A stretch of DNA of 64,000 nt from Thunnus maccoyii. Taxonomy: Eukaryota > Chordata > Actinopteri > Scombriformes > Scombridae. Within the stretch, counting starts at the first letter, position 1; each line of letters starts with the position of its first letter. Below, one piece after another: positions 50,347 through 63,330 of the stretch. The notes beneath the pieces are model-generated. The model searched no databases and was not told where the DNA came from. It was given only the letters and a program-made list of their open reading frames with translations. The DNA is taken from positions 2,464,001-2,528,000 of the forward strand of contig NC_056545.1 of NCBI RefSeq assembly GCF_910596095.1. Reading direction: 5' to 3'. Position numbers and translations under genes: made by a program.

Positions 50347-53145
50347 TCACCCTGAAAACTTGACTTGGTCGTACTCCACCTCCATCTCTGCCGTCTGATG
50401 CATCTGCCTCCGTTGCTGCTGCACGATCTTCACATTAGCATAGGTCAGTTCTTGCTCATCTTCCTCTTCTGTAGAGTGGAAGCAGGAACACATAAAACGC
50501 TGCATAACTACACATACTCAGTGATAACAGTGTACTGTTAAGGAAATTCTTTGACATTTTGGGCAGTAGACTTGAAAAGATTAATAGCACTCTCCTGTTT
50601 GTACATTAAATATGAAGCGATAGCCAGGAGACAGTAGCTCAGCTTAGCACAAAGACTGGAAACGGCTAGTCAGACTCTGTCAAAAAGGTTAAAAAATCAT
50701 CCCACCTCTAAAGTTCACTAATTAACAAGATATAACATGAATAACTGAACTTTAGAGCTGCTGGTAGGCAGATTTTTATACCTTCGTATGGAGCCAGGCT
50801 AGCTGTTTCCTCCTGTTTCTAGTCTTTGTGCTAAGCTAAGCTAACTGGCTGTTAGCTTTACATTTAAAAAACATATAAGAGTGGTATCGATCTTCTCCTC
50901 TAACTCTGAGAAAGAAAGCAAATCAGTGTCCCAAAATGTCAAACTATTCCTTTAATCTATAAGTAGACAAGAAACAATCATCTTTGAGTGCAGTGATGAA
51001 AAAAGAAACTTTGTACCTTTAGGTTTGTTGTTTTGCTTTTTCCTGTGACTACAGACGACTGCCACCCCGACTACTGACAGAATTACCAGCGCTGAGAGAA
51101 CACCAGCCATTACTGGAAAATGACATGTTGTAGTAATAAAAGACACAAGAGAAACACAGATCTTTCAGTAACCATGTTCTTAATGAAAGGTGTTATTATG
51201 CACATATACATGAGACAAAAGGAGAAAATGACATGAATGAATCCACTGCAGCAGAGTTAGTTTTCACTTACTAATGTGACTGTACCATGGGTCATCACTG
51301 CTGGAGTTGGTCACAGTTTGATTTGAGGGTTTAATTGACACTGTGATGCCAGTCTTCTTACCTGTAATGTCTGTGATCATGGGAGGGGTTGTTGTTGGAT
51401 CAATACACAGAGTGTTATTGGCTGAAAACACCCACTGTGATATGTTTGTCCCGTCAGGTAAGGTGCAGTTGATGAATATGAAGCCTACGGACAAACAAAC
51501 AGATCAACTGTGACTAATGTACAGTGTAATAATTAATTATCAAGTTGATTTCTAGTTATGTTCTGTCTCACCACACGTAGGTATCTTCATTTCTTTCGAG
51601 ACATTACTGACGTGATTCCCGACCGAGCAGACCAGTAGTCCTGAGACGTCTTGTTTCAGAGTGATGTTGTTGGTCTCTTTATTTCCAGAGAGGAGCTGAG
51701 CGTCTGTCAGTGTGTGTCCATCCAGAGTCCAGCTGTACTGAGGACTGTCCCCTCCCTCAGAGGAGCAGGACACCCTCATCTCTCTCTGGGACAAACACTC
51801 AGATTCCAGCAGGACAGAGGACACAGGAACTGAGAGAAACACACCCACATGACTTTTTAATGTGGCTTTAAACATATTCAGTGTTTACAATGTAAATTCA
51901 TATACAGAAGTACAGACTAAAATGTTTCAGGAAATGCAACGCTATACTGTACTTGTGTGGCAGACTTTGAGTGTTTCATGTGAAATGATTGTTTGGAAGG
52001 TAAAATATAGAAAGAGTATTTGTTCAGTAGTATGTGTATTTATGTAAGTGTATTTACCTAGTGTAATTTTCCAAAATCATTTGTTGGTTTATTGTGATTA
52101 ATACAAATTGAATTATAAGATTAATGATAGCGAATCTAGTTATTTACCTTGAAAAGACAACTGAAGAGTCCGTTGTTCTAATTGCTGTCCATTTGAATCA
52201 AAGGTTTTAAGGGTATATTCAGCGCCATCAGTCCTGCTCAGGTTATTTATCCTAAATGTTCCATTACTGGGAGAAAAGATGGATCTGTCCTTCATCTCAT
52301 TAGACACAATCTTATCCTTTCTCCCATGAAGTATTGTTGTGGTTTTGTCTTTGTTCCATTGGTATCTAAATATTTCTGAGGTGCTGTTCATCAGCTGGAG
52401 CACCACAGTTCCTCCCAGAGCTCCATAACACTGAGCTCCATCCTGTCTGCCATCACAGTGGGTTTCAACACCTGCAAAAATAGAAAAATACATTTAAAAA
52501 AAAGTTATTATCACAATGTGGTCATTCCATTTCTACTAAATTAATGACTAGGACAATGTGTTATGCCAGTGCAAATATTCATGTTTTAAAACAGAAACAT
52601 TAAAGGGTACATATTATGTTTTTTGTGATTTTCTGTTATTTTCATGCTGTTATGATGTTGGATATCTGTGTTAAACATGGTCCCAGTTCTAAAACTTGAG
52701 GTTAATGTACGAAAAATAATCCCTGTTAATATTCAGGTCTTCAGCCTGCTCTGAATGCTTCATTTGTTGCGTTTTTTTCTGGTCGTGTCAAGATGGCGAC
52801 CCTAGAAGGCTTTCAGGTTGTAACAACATCAAACCATTTACTGGCAGTCAACCGCAGCTCTAAACTATCACTAAACTATGTGTTGTGCATCATACTCACT
52901 AATGAACAGGGTATGCATGTGAAACTAATCCCTGAAATCCTAGTTATCAGTTGATTCTTCTTTGTTAAAAGTATTTATTTGGTCAAAGCTGTTTTCTAGC
53001 CTGGAACAGTATTTAAGCTGCATCAGTTAGGATGATGTCAAACTGTACTTATTGACTAAAAGTGATCTTGTGGCTGCATAAAATCATCAATAATGATTTC
53101 TAATTGAACACAAAACATCTTATTTGCACAACATCAAATCTAATA
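48050..53145. repeat. Duplicated block carrying unit G (partner of 58,909-64,000)
   Basis: All exons and introns checked match the block of unit I at a constant offset of 10,859 bp; the few differences noticed lie in the flank, for instance A at 48188 against G at 59047. This is a very recent duplication, a conversion tract, or an assembly artefact. Confidence 0.8.
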
Positions 53146-53223
53146 CTAACATGTCAGATAGTGAAACAGCTCACCATGAGAGACTCCGAATAGTATCAGC
53201 AACAGTCCAACCACAGCTTCCAT
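50347..53223 (-). CDS. CD2/SLAM-family receptor unit G, inhibitory-type
   Basis: Six exons: 53175-53223 (signal peptide MEAVVGLLLILFGVSH), 52148-52471 (V-type Ig), 51572-51829 (C2-type Ig), 51272-51484 (stalk with about six N-glycosylation sequons), 51017-51112 (TM, MAGVLSALVILSVVGVAVV, then HRKKQ), 50347-50468 (tail). Total 1,062 nt, 353 residues, open throughout with GT/AG sites. The V domain lacks the usual disulfide and the C2 domain has four cysteines (ECLSQ, VSCSS, LVCSV, PTC), the hallmark of the CD2/SLAM family. The tail holds LTYANV and VEYDQV, both fitting ITIM (I/V/L/S)xYxx(V/I/L), then stops at TGA where E reads CGA, dropping a third tyrosine motif. Expected role: surface adhesion and inhibitory or SLAM-type signalling in leukocytes; ligand unknown. 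Confidence 0.87.
50540..50953. mobile_element. Inverted-repeat MITE in intron 5 of unit G
   Basis: Same element and position as in E (33357-33770), with complementary ends around GACATTTTGGG and CCCAAAATGTC. Confidence 0.75.
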
Positions 53224-53394
53224 GTCTCCTCACTGTTCAGCCTCTGTTGACCCAGTCAGCAGCTTTCAGACAAACTTCTTTACTTTATTCAATAGAAAAC
53301 ATGAACATCCTACACTGAACAGCCTGAAATGTCTTCTGTTAGAGATCAACCTCAGATTAGAAGGTATAAAAACTGTATTGAATTCAGCTACATG

Positions 53395-53424
53395 TTTTAT
53401 AGGTGGAGAGGGGGAAAGGAAGTG
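53395..53424 (-). promoter_or_regulatory. Putative core promoter of unit G
   Basis: TATAAAA on the minus strand (53395-53401) with ETS-like CACTTCCT (53417-53424) just upstream, about 175 bases before the start codon; same layout in E and H. Confidence 0.45.
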
Positions 53425-55770
53425 AATTTAATATGGTCACTACTTACAGGAAAGAAAACAAGACAGCATCATCTTCTCAAGAAATTTATGTTGTCATGAC
53501 TTCCTCATCTCCTTCTTTCTTGTACTACTCAACAGTCACAGACATATAATGAATCCTATGACAAACAAAACTCTGATACTATACTTTACACTAACATTAC
53601 ATTTCATTTGGCAGACGATGAAGTACAATCCAAGCCACAGGTGACATGTCATGATGTCATGCAGTACCAACCTAGCAGCTGTTGTCTGCTGTATTTCAGT
53701 TCCCTTCCATGATGCTAAAAAGACATCAGGACAACTGAAAACATAAGATAAACTGCAAAACAAGTGATTGATCAGTCTTTTGATACACAGAAAAACATTT
53801 ACTGATTCAATAAATGAGGCCGTATTCTACCATCAAACTGGGATTTTAGAATGACAGCTGGTAGTTCAACATGTAAACTGTCTATTTGTGCGCATGGGGA
53901 AAAGATTAAAGGCCAGTTTAGCACAACTATGTCTCTGGATCATCATGTTTGCATCAGTCATCTATGATCTAGGAGACTCCAGTTGGAGACCCGGTTTGTG
54001 CACTTCTTTCGGAAGGTAGTTTATTCATGAACACTTATTGTAACACTTTCATTTTCTAAAATTAAAAGCATAATAAAAAAACAAAAACATGATTTTTAAG
54101 GCTCTGTCCACTTTTATTCAAATACAAATACAAATAATTTTGCTGCCTCAAAAAAATATAGATACAAATACAAATACTGGGCTTTCTGCACATCCCTGGT
54201 AGATATATATCTACTGTATTTCTATTAGTTCTTGTTGGGAATATAAGTTTAAAGTGCAGTGAACATTTCCAAAGGAGAGCTGGGTTGGAGCTGAGAGCTC
54301 CAATCCCTTAAAAAATGATATTGAGTTGTTTTAAGTGATGAAAGCACTCTTTCAAGTTCTGAAGAGCAGTGGTCAGTTTCCACAGATTTGCAATTACAGC
54401 TTACAGTATGTAATCGCTGCTATGAATGTGTTCTGTGTTCTAACATTTATCCCACATTCACCTGCACAATAGTAATTAACTAAAACATCAATTTAATTCA
54501 AACTTCTGGTTAATACAGGACAACAAGCAATTTAAGTCAGCAACCTAATTCATATAAATATTCAGAATGTGGATTTGTTTCTCCTCCAGATTTGAAAGTT
54601 GGAGCTTAAATAACTCAAACTCTGAATTATTCAAATAATGAAATAGTTAAAAGTTGTTCAGTGTTACTATGGTTGAGTAATATGGATATCTATCTTTTAG
54701 TTTTGTAAGGTACTTTGTTAACTGGAATCCACAAACACACACATAGGAAGTGCATCAAGCAAAATATAGGAAATATAACTTTCTGGTGTTAACTGATAAA
54801 CACATCTTGTGTTAAGAAACTGACAAGTTGTTGCATCACATTTAGTTTTAAACTATCCCTTCATTTGACTCTCTCACTTCTCCAGACAGAAACAGAAACA
54901 GAAAAACTATATATAATAATGTATAATAAGGCGTTCATCCTAAAATAATGTATAACAAAAATGATATAATACTGTAATTAGTAATGAAAAGACTACATGT
55001 TAACTCCATCTACAAATTCACCCCACAAAGTAACTTTAATTTAAGAGTAAGCAGGACAACACAACTCGTTCATATGTCTTGTTGCATCCTTTAACTGACA
55101 CAAATGGTTTCAACACCCTGTAATAAATAAAGCTAATAAACTAGTCTTAAAAAATCTATTGCAAATGATAAAACAATTTTGCAAGAATGAAATGTCATGC
55201 CTAAGAAAAAGCAGAAGTGTTCATGTAATGGAAACAAATTCAGAGACCAGTCATTACATGCAAACTTATCTTTGGTCTTCTAGAGAGCTGAGGGAAGAGG
55301 TGTGACCAAATATGAGATTAAGTCCCAACACACACCACACAGCACAAAACCTTTGATAAACCAATGTAAGAGCACACTGTGCACTGCGAGTTTTCTGTGT
55401 TTTAACAATCAATTAAATGTAAATATGCTTATGAATTAAAAAAGAGTTAAAACAAGGATGTATTACATCATGTAAAGATAAAAAAAGAGGATAAAAATCA
55501 AGGAATACTTGAAAATATATATATATTTTTGAAGAAAATATTAAATATTATACAAAAGATTAGCCACAGTGTGATTCAAATGATGCACCTGAATGTTTGA
55601 GCTCCTTTGGCAGGTTTTCATACTGATGCCAGTCATAACCCAGGAGTACATTACAAGTGATGAATGATAATATATGTCTTTGTAAAACCGCTGAACACTG
55701 TATATCACCTGCTTTCATGGACCTTAGCGTACACACATTCATCTTCTGTTGGTTTAACAGTTTTCCGAGG
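53425..55770. other. Intergenic DNA between units G and H
   Basis: Three-prime flank of H. At shared variable positions it resembles the flank of E (30,830-33,097), for instance AAGGCTCTGTCC where the G and I flanks have AAGGCTCTTTCC. Contains the same CAAATACAAATA-type repeat at about 54,117-54,196. No gene recognised. Confidence 0.6.
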
Positions 55771-58647
55771 TCACCCTGAAAACTTGACTTGGCCGTACTC
55801 CGCCTCCATCTCTGCCGTCTGATGCATCTGCCTCCGTTGCTGCTGCACGATCTTCACATTAGCATAGGTCGGTTCTTGCTCATCTTCCTCTTCTGTAGAG
55901 TGGAAGCAGGAACACATAAAACGCTGCATAACTACACATACTCAGTGATAACAGTGTATTGTTAAGGAAATTCTTTGACATTTTGGGCAGTAGACTTGAA
56001 AAGACTAATAGCACTCTCCTGTTTGTACATTAAATATGAAGCGATAGCCAGGAGACAGTAGTTCAGCTTAGCACAAAGACTGGAAACGGCTAGTCAGACT
56101 CTGTCAAAAAGGTTAAAAAATCATCCCACCTCTAAAGTTCACTAATTAACAAGATATAACATGAATAACTGAACTTTAGAGGTGCTGGTAGGTGGATTTT
56201 TATACCTTCGTATGGAGCCAGGCTAGCTGTTTCCCCCTGTTTCTAGTCTTTGTGCTAAGCTAAGCTAACTGGCTGTTAGCTTTACATTTAAAAAACATAT
56301 AAGAGTGGTATCGATCTTCTCCTCTAACTCTGAGAAAGAAAGCAAATCAGTGTCCCAAAATGTCAAACTATTCCTTTAATCTATAAGTAGACAAGAAACA
56401 ATCATCTTTGAGTGCAGTGATGAAAAAAGAAACTTTGTACCTTTAGGTTTGTTGTTTTGCTTTTTCCTGTGACTACAGACGACTGCCACCCCGACTACTG
56501 ACAGAATTACCAGCGCTGAGAGAACACCAGCCATTACTGGAAAATGACATGTTGTAGTAATAAAAGACACAAGAGAAACACAGATCTTTCAGTAACCATG
56601 TTCTTAATGAAAGGTGTTATTATGCACATATACATGAGACAAAAGGAGAAAATGACATGAATGAATCCACTGCAGCAGAGTTAGTTTTCACTTACTAATG
56701 TGACTGTACCATGGGTCATCACTGCTGGAGTTGGTCACAGTTTGATTTGAGGGTTTAATTGACACTGTGATGCCAGTCTTCTTACCTGTAATGTTTGTGA
56801 TCATGGGAGGGGTTGTTGTTGGATCAATACACAGAGTGTTATTGGCTGAAAACACCCACTGTGATATGTTTGTCCCGTCGAGTAAGGTGAAGTTGATGAA
56901 TATGAAGTCTACGGACAAACAAACAGATCAACTGTGACTAATGTACAGTGTAATAATTAATTATCAAGTTGATTTCTAGTTATGTTCTGTCTCACCACAC
57001 GTAGGTATCTTCATTTCTTTCGAGACATTACTGACGTGATTCCCGACCGAGCAGACCAGTAGTCCTGAGACGTCTTGTTTCAGAGTGATGTTGTTGGTCT
57101 CTTTATTTCCAGAGAGGAGCTGAGCGTCTGTCAGTGTGTGTCCATCCAGAGTCCAGCTGTACTGAGGACTGTCCCCTCCCTCAGAGGAGCAGGACACCCT
57201 CATCTCTCTCTGGGACAAACACTCAGATTCCAGCAGGACAGAGGACACAGGAACTGAGAGAAACACACCCACATGACTTTTTAATGTGGCTTTAAACATA
57301 CTCAGTGTTTACAATGTGAATTCATATACAGAAGTACAGACTAAAATGTTTCAGGAAATGCAACACTATACTGTACTTGTGTGGCAGACTTTGAGTGTTT
57401 CATGTGAAATGATTGTTTGGAAGGTAAAATATAGAAAGAGTATTTGTTCAGTAGTATGTGTATTTATGTAAGTGTATTTACCTAGTGTAATTTTCCAAAA
57501 TCATTTGTTGGTTTATTGTGATTAATACAAATTGAATTATAAGATTAATGATAGCGAATCTAGTTATTTACCTTGAAAAGACAACTGAAGAGTCCGTTGT
57601 TCTAATTGCTGTCCATTTGAATCAAAGGTTTTAAGGGTATATTCAGCGCCATCAGTCCTGCTCAGGTTATTTATCCTAAATGTTCCATTACTGGGAGAAA
57701 AGATGGATCTGTCCTTCATCTCATTAGACACAATCTTATCCTTTCTCCCATGAAGTATTGTTGTGGTTTTGTCTTTGTTCCATTGGTATCTAAATATTTC
57801 TGAGGTGCTGTTCATCAGCTGGAGCACCACAGTTCCTCCCAGAGCTCCATAACACTGAGCTCCATCCTGTCTGCCATCACAGTGGGTTTCAACACCTGCA
57901 AAAATAGAAAAATACATTTAAAAAAAAGTTATTATCACAATGTGGTCATTCCATTTCTACTAAATTAATGACTAGGACAATGTACTATACCAGTGCAAAT
58001 ATTCATGTTTTAAAACAGAAACGTTAAAGGGTACATATTATGTTTTTTGTGATTTTCTGTTATTTTCATACTGTTATGATGTTGGATATCTGTGTTAAAC
58101 ATGGTCCCAGTTCTAAAACTTGAGGTTAATGTACGAAAAATAATCCCTGTTAATATTCAGGTCTTCAGCCTGCTCTGAACGCTTCATTTGTTGCATTTTT
58201 TTATGGTCGTGTCAAGATGGCGACCCTAGAAGGCTTTCAGGTTGTAACAACATCAAACCATTTACTGGCAGTCAACCGCAGCTCTAAACTATCACTAAAC
58301 TATGTGTTGTGCATCATACTCACTAATGAACAGGGTATGCACGTGAAACTAATCCCTGAAATCCTAGTTGTCAGTTGATTCTTCTTTGTTAAAAGTTTTT
58401 ATTTGGTCAAAGCTGTTTTCTAGCCTGGAACAGTATTTAAGCTGCATCAGTTAGGATGATGTCAAACTGTACTTATTGACTAAAAGTGATCTTGTGGCTG
58501 CATAAAATCATCAATAATGATTTCTAATTGAACACAAAACATCTTATTTGCACAACATCAAATCCAATACTAATATGTCAGATAGTGAAACAGCTCACCA
58601 TGAGGGACTCCGAATAGTATCAGCAACAGTCCAACCACAGCTTCCAT
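55771..58647 (-). CDS. CD2/SLAM-family receptor unit H, mosaic of G-like and E-like sequence
   Basis: Exons 58599-58647, 57572-57895, 56996-57253, 56696-56908, 56441-56536, 55771-55892; 1,062 nt, 353 residues, open frame, all joins phase 1. The V and C2 exons encode the same protein as G and I. The stalk exon is E-like (DFIF start, MITNITG) and has lost its cysteine (INFTLLDG where sisters have INCTLPDG). The TM is G-like (VVGVAVV). The tail reads PTYANV and AEYGQV, so neither tyrosine fits the strict ITIM consensus, and it stops at the same TGA as G. It is probably a surface receptor whose signalling differs from G and I; this is inference. Confidence 0.85.
55964..56377. mobile_element. Inverted-repeat MITE in intron 5 of unit H
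   Basis: Same element as in E, G and I; ends GACATTTTGGG and CCCAAAATGTC complement each other. Confidence 0.75.
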
Positions 58648-58818
58648 GTCTCCTCACTGTTCAGCCTCTGTTGACCCAGTCAGCAGCTTTCAGACAAACT
58701 TCTTTACTTTATTCAATAGAAAACATGAACATCATACACTGAACAGCCTGAAATGTCTTCTGTTAGAGATCAACCTCAGATTAGAAGGTATAAAAACTGT
58801 ATTGAATTCAGCTACAGG

Positions 58819-58848
58819 TTTTATAGGTGGAGAGGGGGAAAGGAAGTG
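58819..58848 (-). promoter_or_regulatory. Putative core promoter of unit H
   Basis: TATAAAA (58819-58825) and ETS-like CACTTCCT (58841-58848) on the minus strand, same spacing as in E and G. Confidence 0.45.
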
Positions 58849-61205
58849 AATTTAACATGGTCACTACTTACAGGAAAGAAAACAAGACACCATCATCTTC
58901 TCAAGAAATTTATGTTGTCATGACTTCCTCATCTCCTTCTTTCTTGTACTACTCAACAGTCACAGACATATAATGAAGCCTATGACAAACAAAACTCTGA
59001 TACTATACTTTACACTAACATTACATTTCATTTGGCAGACGATGAAGTACAATCCAAGCCACAGGTGACATGTCATGATGTCATGCAGTACCAACCTAGC
59101 AGCTGTTGTCTGCTGTATTTCAGTTCCCTTCCATGATGCTCAAAAGACATCAGGACAACTGAAAACATAAGATAAACTGCAAAACAAGTGATTGATCAGT
59201 CTTTTGATACACAGAAAAACATTTACTGATTCAATAAATGAGGCCGTATTCTACCATCAAACTGGGATTTTAGAATGACAGCTGGTAGTTCAACATGTAA
59301 ACTGTCTATTTGTGCTCATGGGGAAAAGATTAAAGGCCAGTTTAGCACAACTATGTCTCTGGATCATCATGTTTCCATCAGTCATCTATGATCTAGGAGA
59401 CTCCAGTTGGAGACCCGGTTTGTGGACTTCCTTCGGAAGATAGTTTATTCATCAACACTTATTGTAACACTTTCATTTTCTAAAATTAAAAGCATAATAA
59501 AAAACAAAAACATGATTTTTAAGGCTCTTTCCACTTTTATTCAAATATAAATACAAATAATTTTGCTGCCTCAAAAAAATATAGATACAAATACAAATAC
59601 TGGGTTTTCTGCACATTCCTAGTAGATATATATTTACTGTATTTCTATTAGTTCTTGTTGGGAATATAAGTTTAAAGTGCAGTGAACATTTCCAAAGGAG
59701 AGCTGGGTTGGAGCTGAGAGCTCCAATCCCTTAAAAAATGATATTGAGTTGTTTTAAGTGATGAAAGCACTCTTTCAAGTTCTGAACAGCAGTGGTCAGT
59801 TTCCACAGATTTGCAATTACAGCTTACAGTATGTAATCGCTGCTATGAATGTGTTCTGTGTTCTAACATTTATCCCACATTCACCTGCACAATAGTAATT
59901 AACTAAAACATCAATTTAATTCAAATCAACTTCTGGTTAATACAGGACAACAAGCAATTTAAGTCAGCAACCTAATTCATATAAATATTCAGAATGTGGA
60001 TTTGTTTCTCCTCCAGATTTGAAAGTTGGAGCTTAAATAACTCAAACTCTGAATTATTCAAATAATGAAATAGTTAAAAGTTGTTCAGTGTTACTATGGT
60101 TGAGTAATATGGATATCTATCTTTTAGTTTTGTAAGGTACTTTGTTAACTGGAATCCACAAACACACACATAGGAAGTGCATCAAGCAAAATATAGGAAA
60201 TATAACTTGATGGTGTTAACTGATAAACACATCTTGTGTTAAAAAACTGACAAGTTGTTGCATCACATTTAGTTTTAAACTATCCCTTCATTTGACTCTC
60301 TCATTTCTCCAGACAGAAACAGAAACAGAAAAACTATATATAATAATGTATAATAAGGCGTTCATCCTAAAATAATGTATAACAAAAATGATATAATACT
60401 GTAATTAGTAATGAAAAGACTACATGTTAACTCCATCTACAAATTCACCCCACAAAGTAACTTTAATTTAAGAGTAAGCAGGACAACACAACTCGTTCAT
60501 ATGTCTTGTTGCATCCTTTAACTGACACAAATGGTTTCAACACCCTGTAATAAATAAAGCTAATAAACTAGTCTTAAAAAATCTATTGCAAATGATAAAA
60601 CAATTTTGCAAGAATGAAATGTCATGCCTAAGAAAAAGCAGAAGTGTTCATGTAATGGAAACAAATTCAGAGACCAGTCATTACATGCAAACTTATCTTT
60701 GGTCTTCTAGAGAGCTGAGGGAAGAGGTGTGACCAAATATGAGATTAAGTCCCAACACACACCACACAGCACAAAACCTTTGATAAACCAATGTAAGAGC
60801 ACACTGTGCACTGCGAGTTTTCTGTGTTTTAACAATGAATTAAGTGTAAATATGCTTATGAATTAAAAAAGAGTTAAAACAAGGATGTATTACATCATGT
60901 AAATATTAAAAAAAGAGGATAAAAATCAAGGAATACTTGAAAAAAAATATATATATATGTTTTTTAAAGAAAATATTAAATATTATACAAAAGATTAGCC
61001 ACAGTGTGATTCAAATGATGCACTTGAATGTTTGAGCTCCTTTGGCAGGTTTTCATACTGATGCCAGTCATAGCCCAGGAGTACATTACAAGTGATGAAT
61101 GATAATATATGTCTTTGTAAAACCGCTGAACACTGTGTATCACCTGCTTTCATGGACCTTAGCGTACACACATTCATCTTCTGTTGGTTTAACAGTTTTC
61201 CGAGG
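58849..61205. other. Intergenic DNA between units H and I
   Basis: Nearly identical to 47,990-50,346 from about 58,909 onward. It includes the CAAATACAAATA-type repeat at about 59,538-59,620. No gene recognised. Confidence 0.6.
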
Positions 61206-63330
61206 TCACCCTGAAAACTTGACTTGGTCGTACTCCACCTCCATCTCTGCCGTCTGATGCATCTGCCTCCGTTGCTGCTGCACGATCTTCACATTAGCAT
61301 AGGTCAGTTCTTGCTCATCTTCCTCTTCTGTAGAGTGGAAGCAGGAACACATAAAACGCTGCATAACTACACATACTCAGTGATAACAGTGTACTGTTAA
61401 GGAAATTCTTTGACATTTTGGGCAGTAGACTTGAAAAGATTAATAGCACTCTCCTGTTTGTACATTAAATATGAAGCGATAGCCAGGAGACAGTAGCTCA
61501 GCTTAGCACAAAGACTGGAAACGGCTAGTCAGACTCTGTCAAAAAGGTTAAAAAATCATCCCACCTCTAAAGTTCACTAATTAACAAGATATAACATGAA
61601 TAACTGAACTTTAGAGCTGCTGGTAGGCAGATTTTTATACCTTCGTATGGAGCCAGGCTAGCTGTTTCCTCCTGTTTCTAGTCTTTGTGCTAAGCTAAGC
61701 TAACTGGCTGTTAGCTTTACATTTAAAAAACATATAAGAGTGGTATCGATCTTCTCCTCTAACTCTGAGAAAGAAAGCAAATCAGTGTCCCAAAATGTCA
61801 AACTATTCCTTTAATCTATAAGTAGACAAGAAACAATCATCTTTGAGTGCAGTGATGAAAAAAGAAACTTTGTACCTTTAGGTTTGTTGTTTTGCTTTTT
61901 CCTGTGACTACAGACGACTGCCACCCCGACTACTGACAGAATTACCAGCGCTGAGAGAACACCAGCCATTACTGGAAAATGACATGTTGTAGTAATAAAA
62001 GACACAAGAGAAACACAGATCTTTCAGTAACCATGTTCTTAATGAAAGGTGTTATTATGCACATATACATGAGACAAAAGGAGAAAATGACATGAATGAA
62101 TCCACTGCAGCAGAGTTAGTTTTCACTTACTAATGTGACTGTACCATGGGTCATCACTGCTGGAGTTGGTCACAGTTTGATTTGAGGGTTTAATTGACAC
62201 TGTGATGCCAGTCTTCTTACCTGTAATGTCTGTGATCATGGGAGGGGTTGTTGTTGGATCAATACACAGAGTGTTATTGGCTGAAAACACCCACTGTGAT
62301 ATGTTTGTCCCGTCAGGTAAGGTGCAGTTGATGAATATGAAGCCTACGGACAAACAAACAGATCAACTGTGACTAATGTACAGTGTAATAATTAATTATC
62401 AAGTTGATTTCTAGTTATGTTCTGTCTCACCACACGTAGGTATCTTCATTTCTTTCGAGACATTACTGACGTGATTCCCGACCGAGCAGACCAGTAGTCC
62501 TGAGACGTCTTGTTTCAGAGTGATGTTGTTGGTCTCTTTATTTCCAGAGAGGAGCTGAGCGTCTGTCAGTGTGTGTCCATCCAGAGTCCAGCTGTACTGA
62601 GGACTGTCCCCTCCCTCAGAGGAGCAGGACACCCTCATCTCTCTCTGGGACAAACACTCAGATTCCAGCAGGACAGAGGACACAGGAACTGAGAGAAACA
62701 CACCCACATGACTTTTTAATGTGGCTTTAAACATATTCAGTGTTTACAATGTAAATTCATATACAGAAGTACAGACTAAAATGTTTCAGGAAATGCAACG
62801 CTATACTGTACTTGTGTGGCAGACTTTGAGTGTTTCATGTGAAATGATTGTTTGGAAGGTAAAATATAGAAAGAGTATTTGTTCAGTAGTATGTGTATTT
62901 ATGTAAGTGTATTTACCTAGTGTAATTTTCCAAAATCATTTGTTGGTTTATTGTGATTAATACAAATTGAATTATAAGATTAATGATAGCGAATCTAGTT
63001 ATTTACCTTGAAAAGACAACTGAAGAGTCCGTTGTTCTAATTGCTGTCCATTTGAATCAAAGGTTTTAAGGGTATATTCAGCGCCATCAGTCCTGCTCAG
63101 GTTATTTATCCTAAATGTTCCATTACTGGGAGAAAAGATGGATCTGTCCTTCATCTCATTAGACACAATCTTATCCTTTCTCCCATGAAGTATTGTTGTG
63201 GTTTTGTCTTTGTTCCATTGGTATCTAAATATTTCTGAGGTGCTGTTCATCAGCTGGAGCACCACAGTTCCTCCCAGAGCTCCATAACACTGAGCTCCAT
63301 CCTGTCTGCCATCACAGTGGGTTTCAACAC
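61206..63330 (-). CDS. CD2/SLAM-family receptor unit I, inhibitory-type, partial at window edge
   Basis: Exons 63007-63330 (V-type Ig), 62431-62688 (C2-type Ig), 62131-62343 (stalk), 61876-61971 (TM), 61206-61327 (tail). Its protein is identical to G in every exon I compared, including the tail with LTYANV and VEYDQV and the early TGA. The signal-peptide exon should begin about 34 bases beyond the right end, by analogy to 53175 in G. The frame is open. It is probably a functional recent duplicate of G, or the same locus assembled twice. Confidence 0.85.
61399..61812. mobile_element. Inverted-repeat MITE in intron 5 of unit I
   Basis: Same element as in E, G and H, at offset 10,859 from the copy in G. 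Confidence 0.75.
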
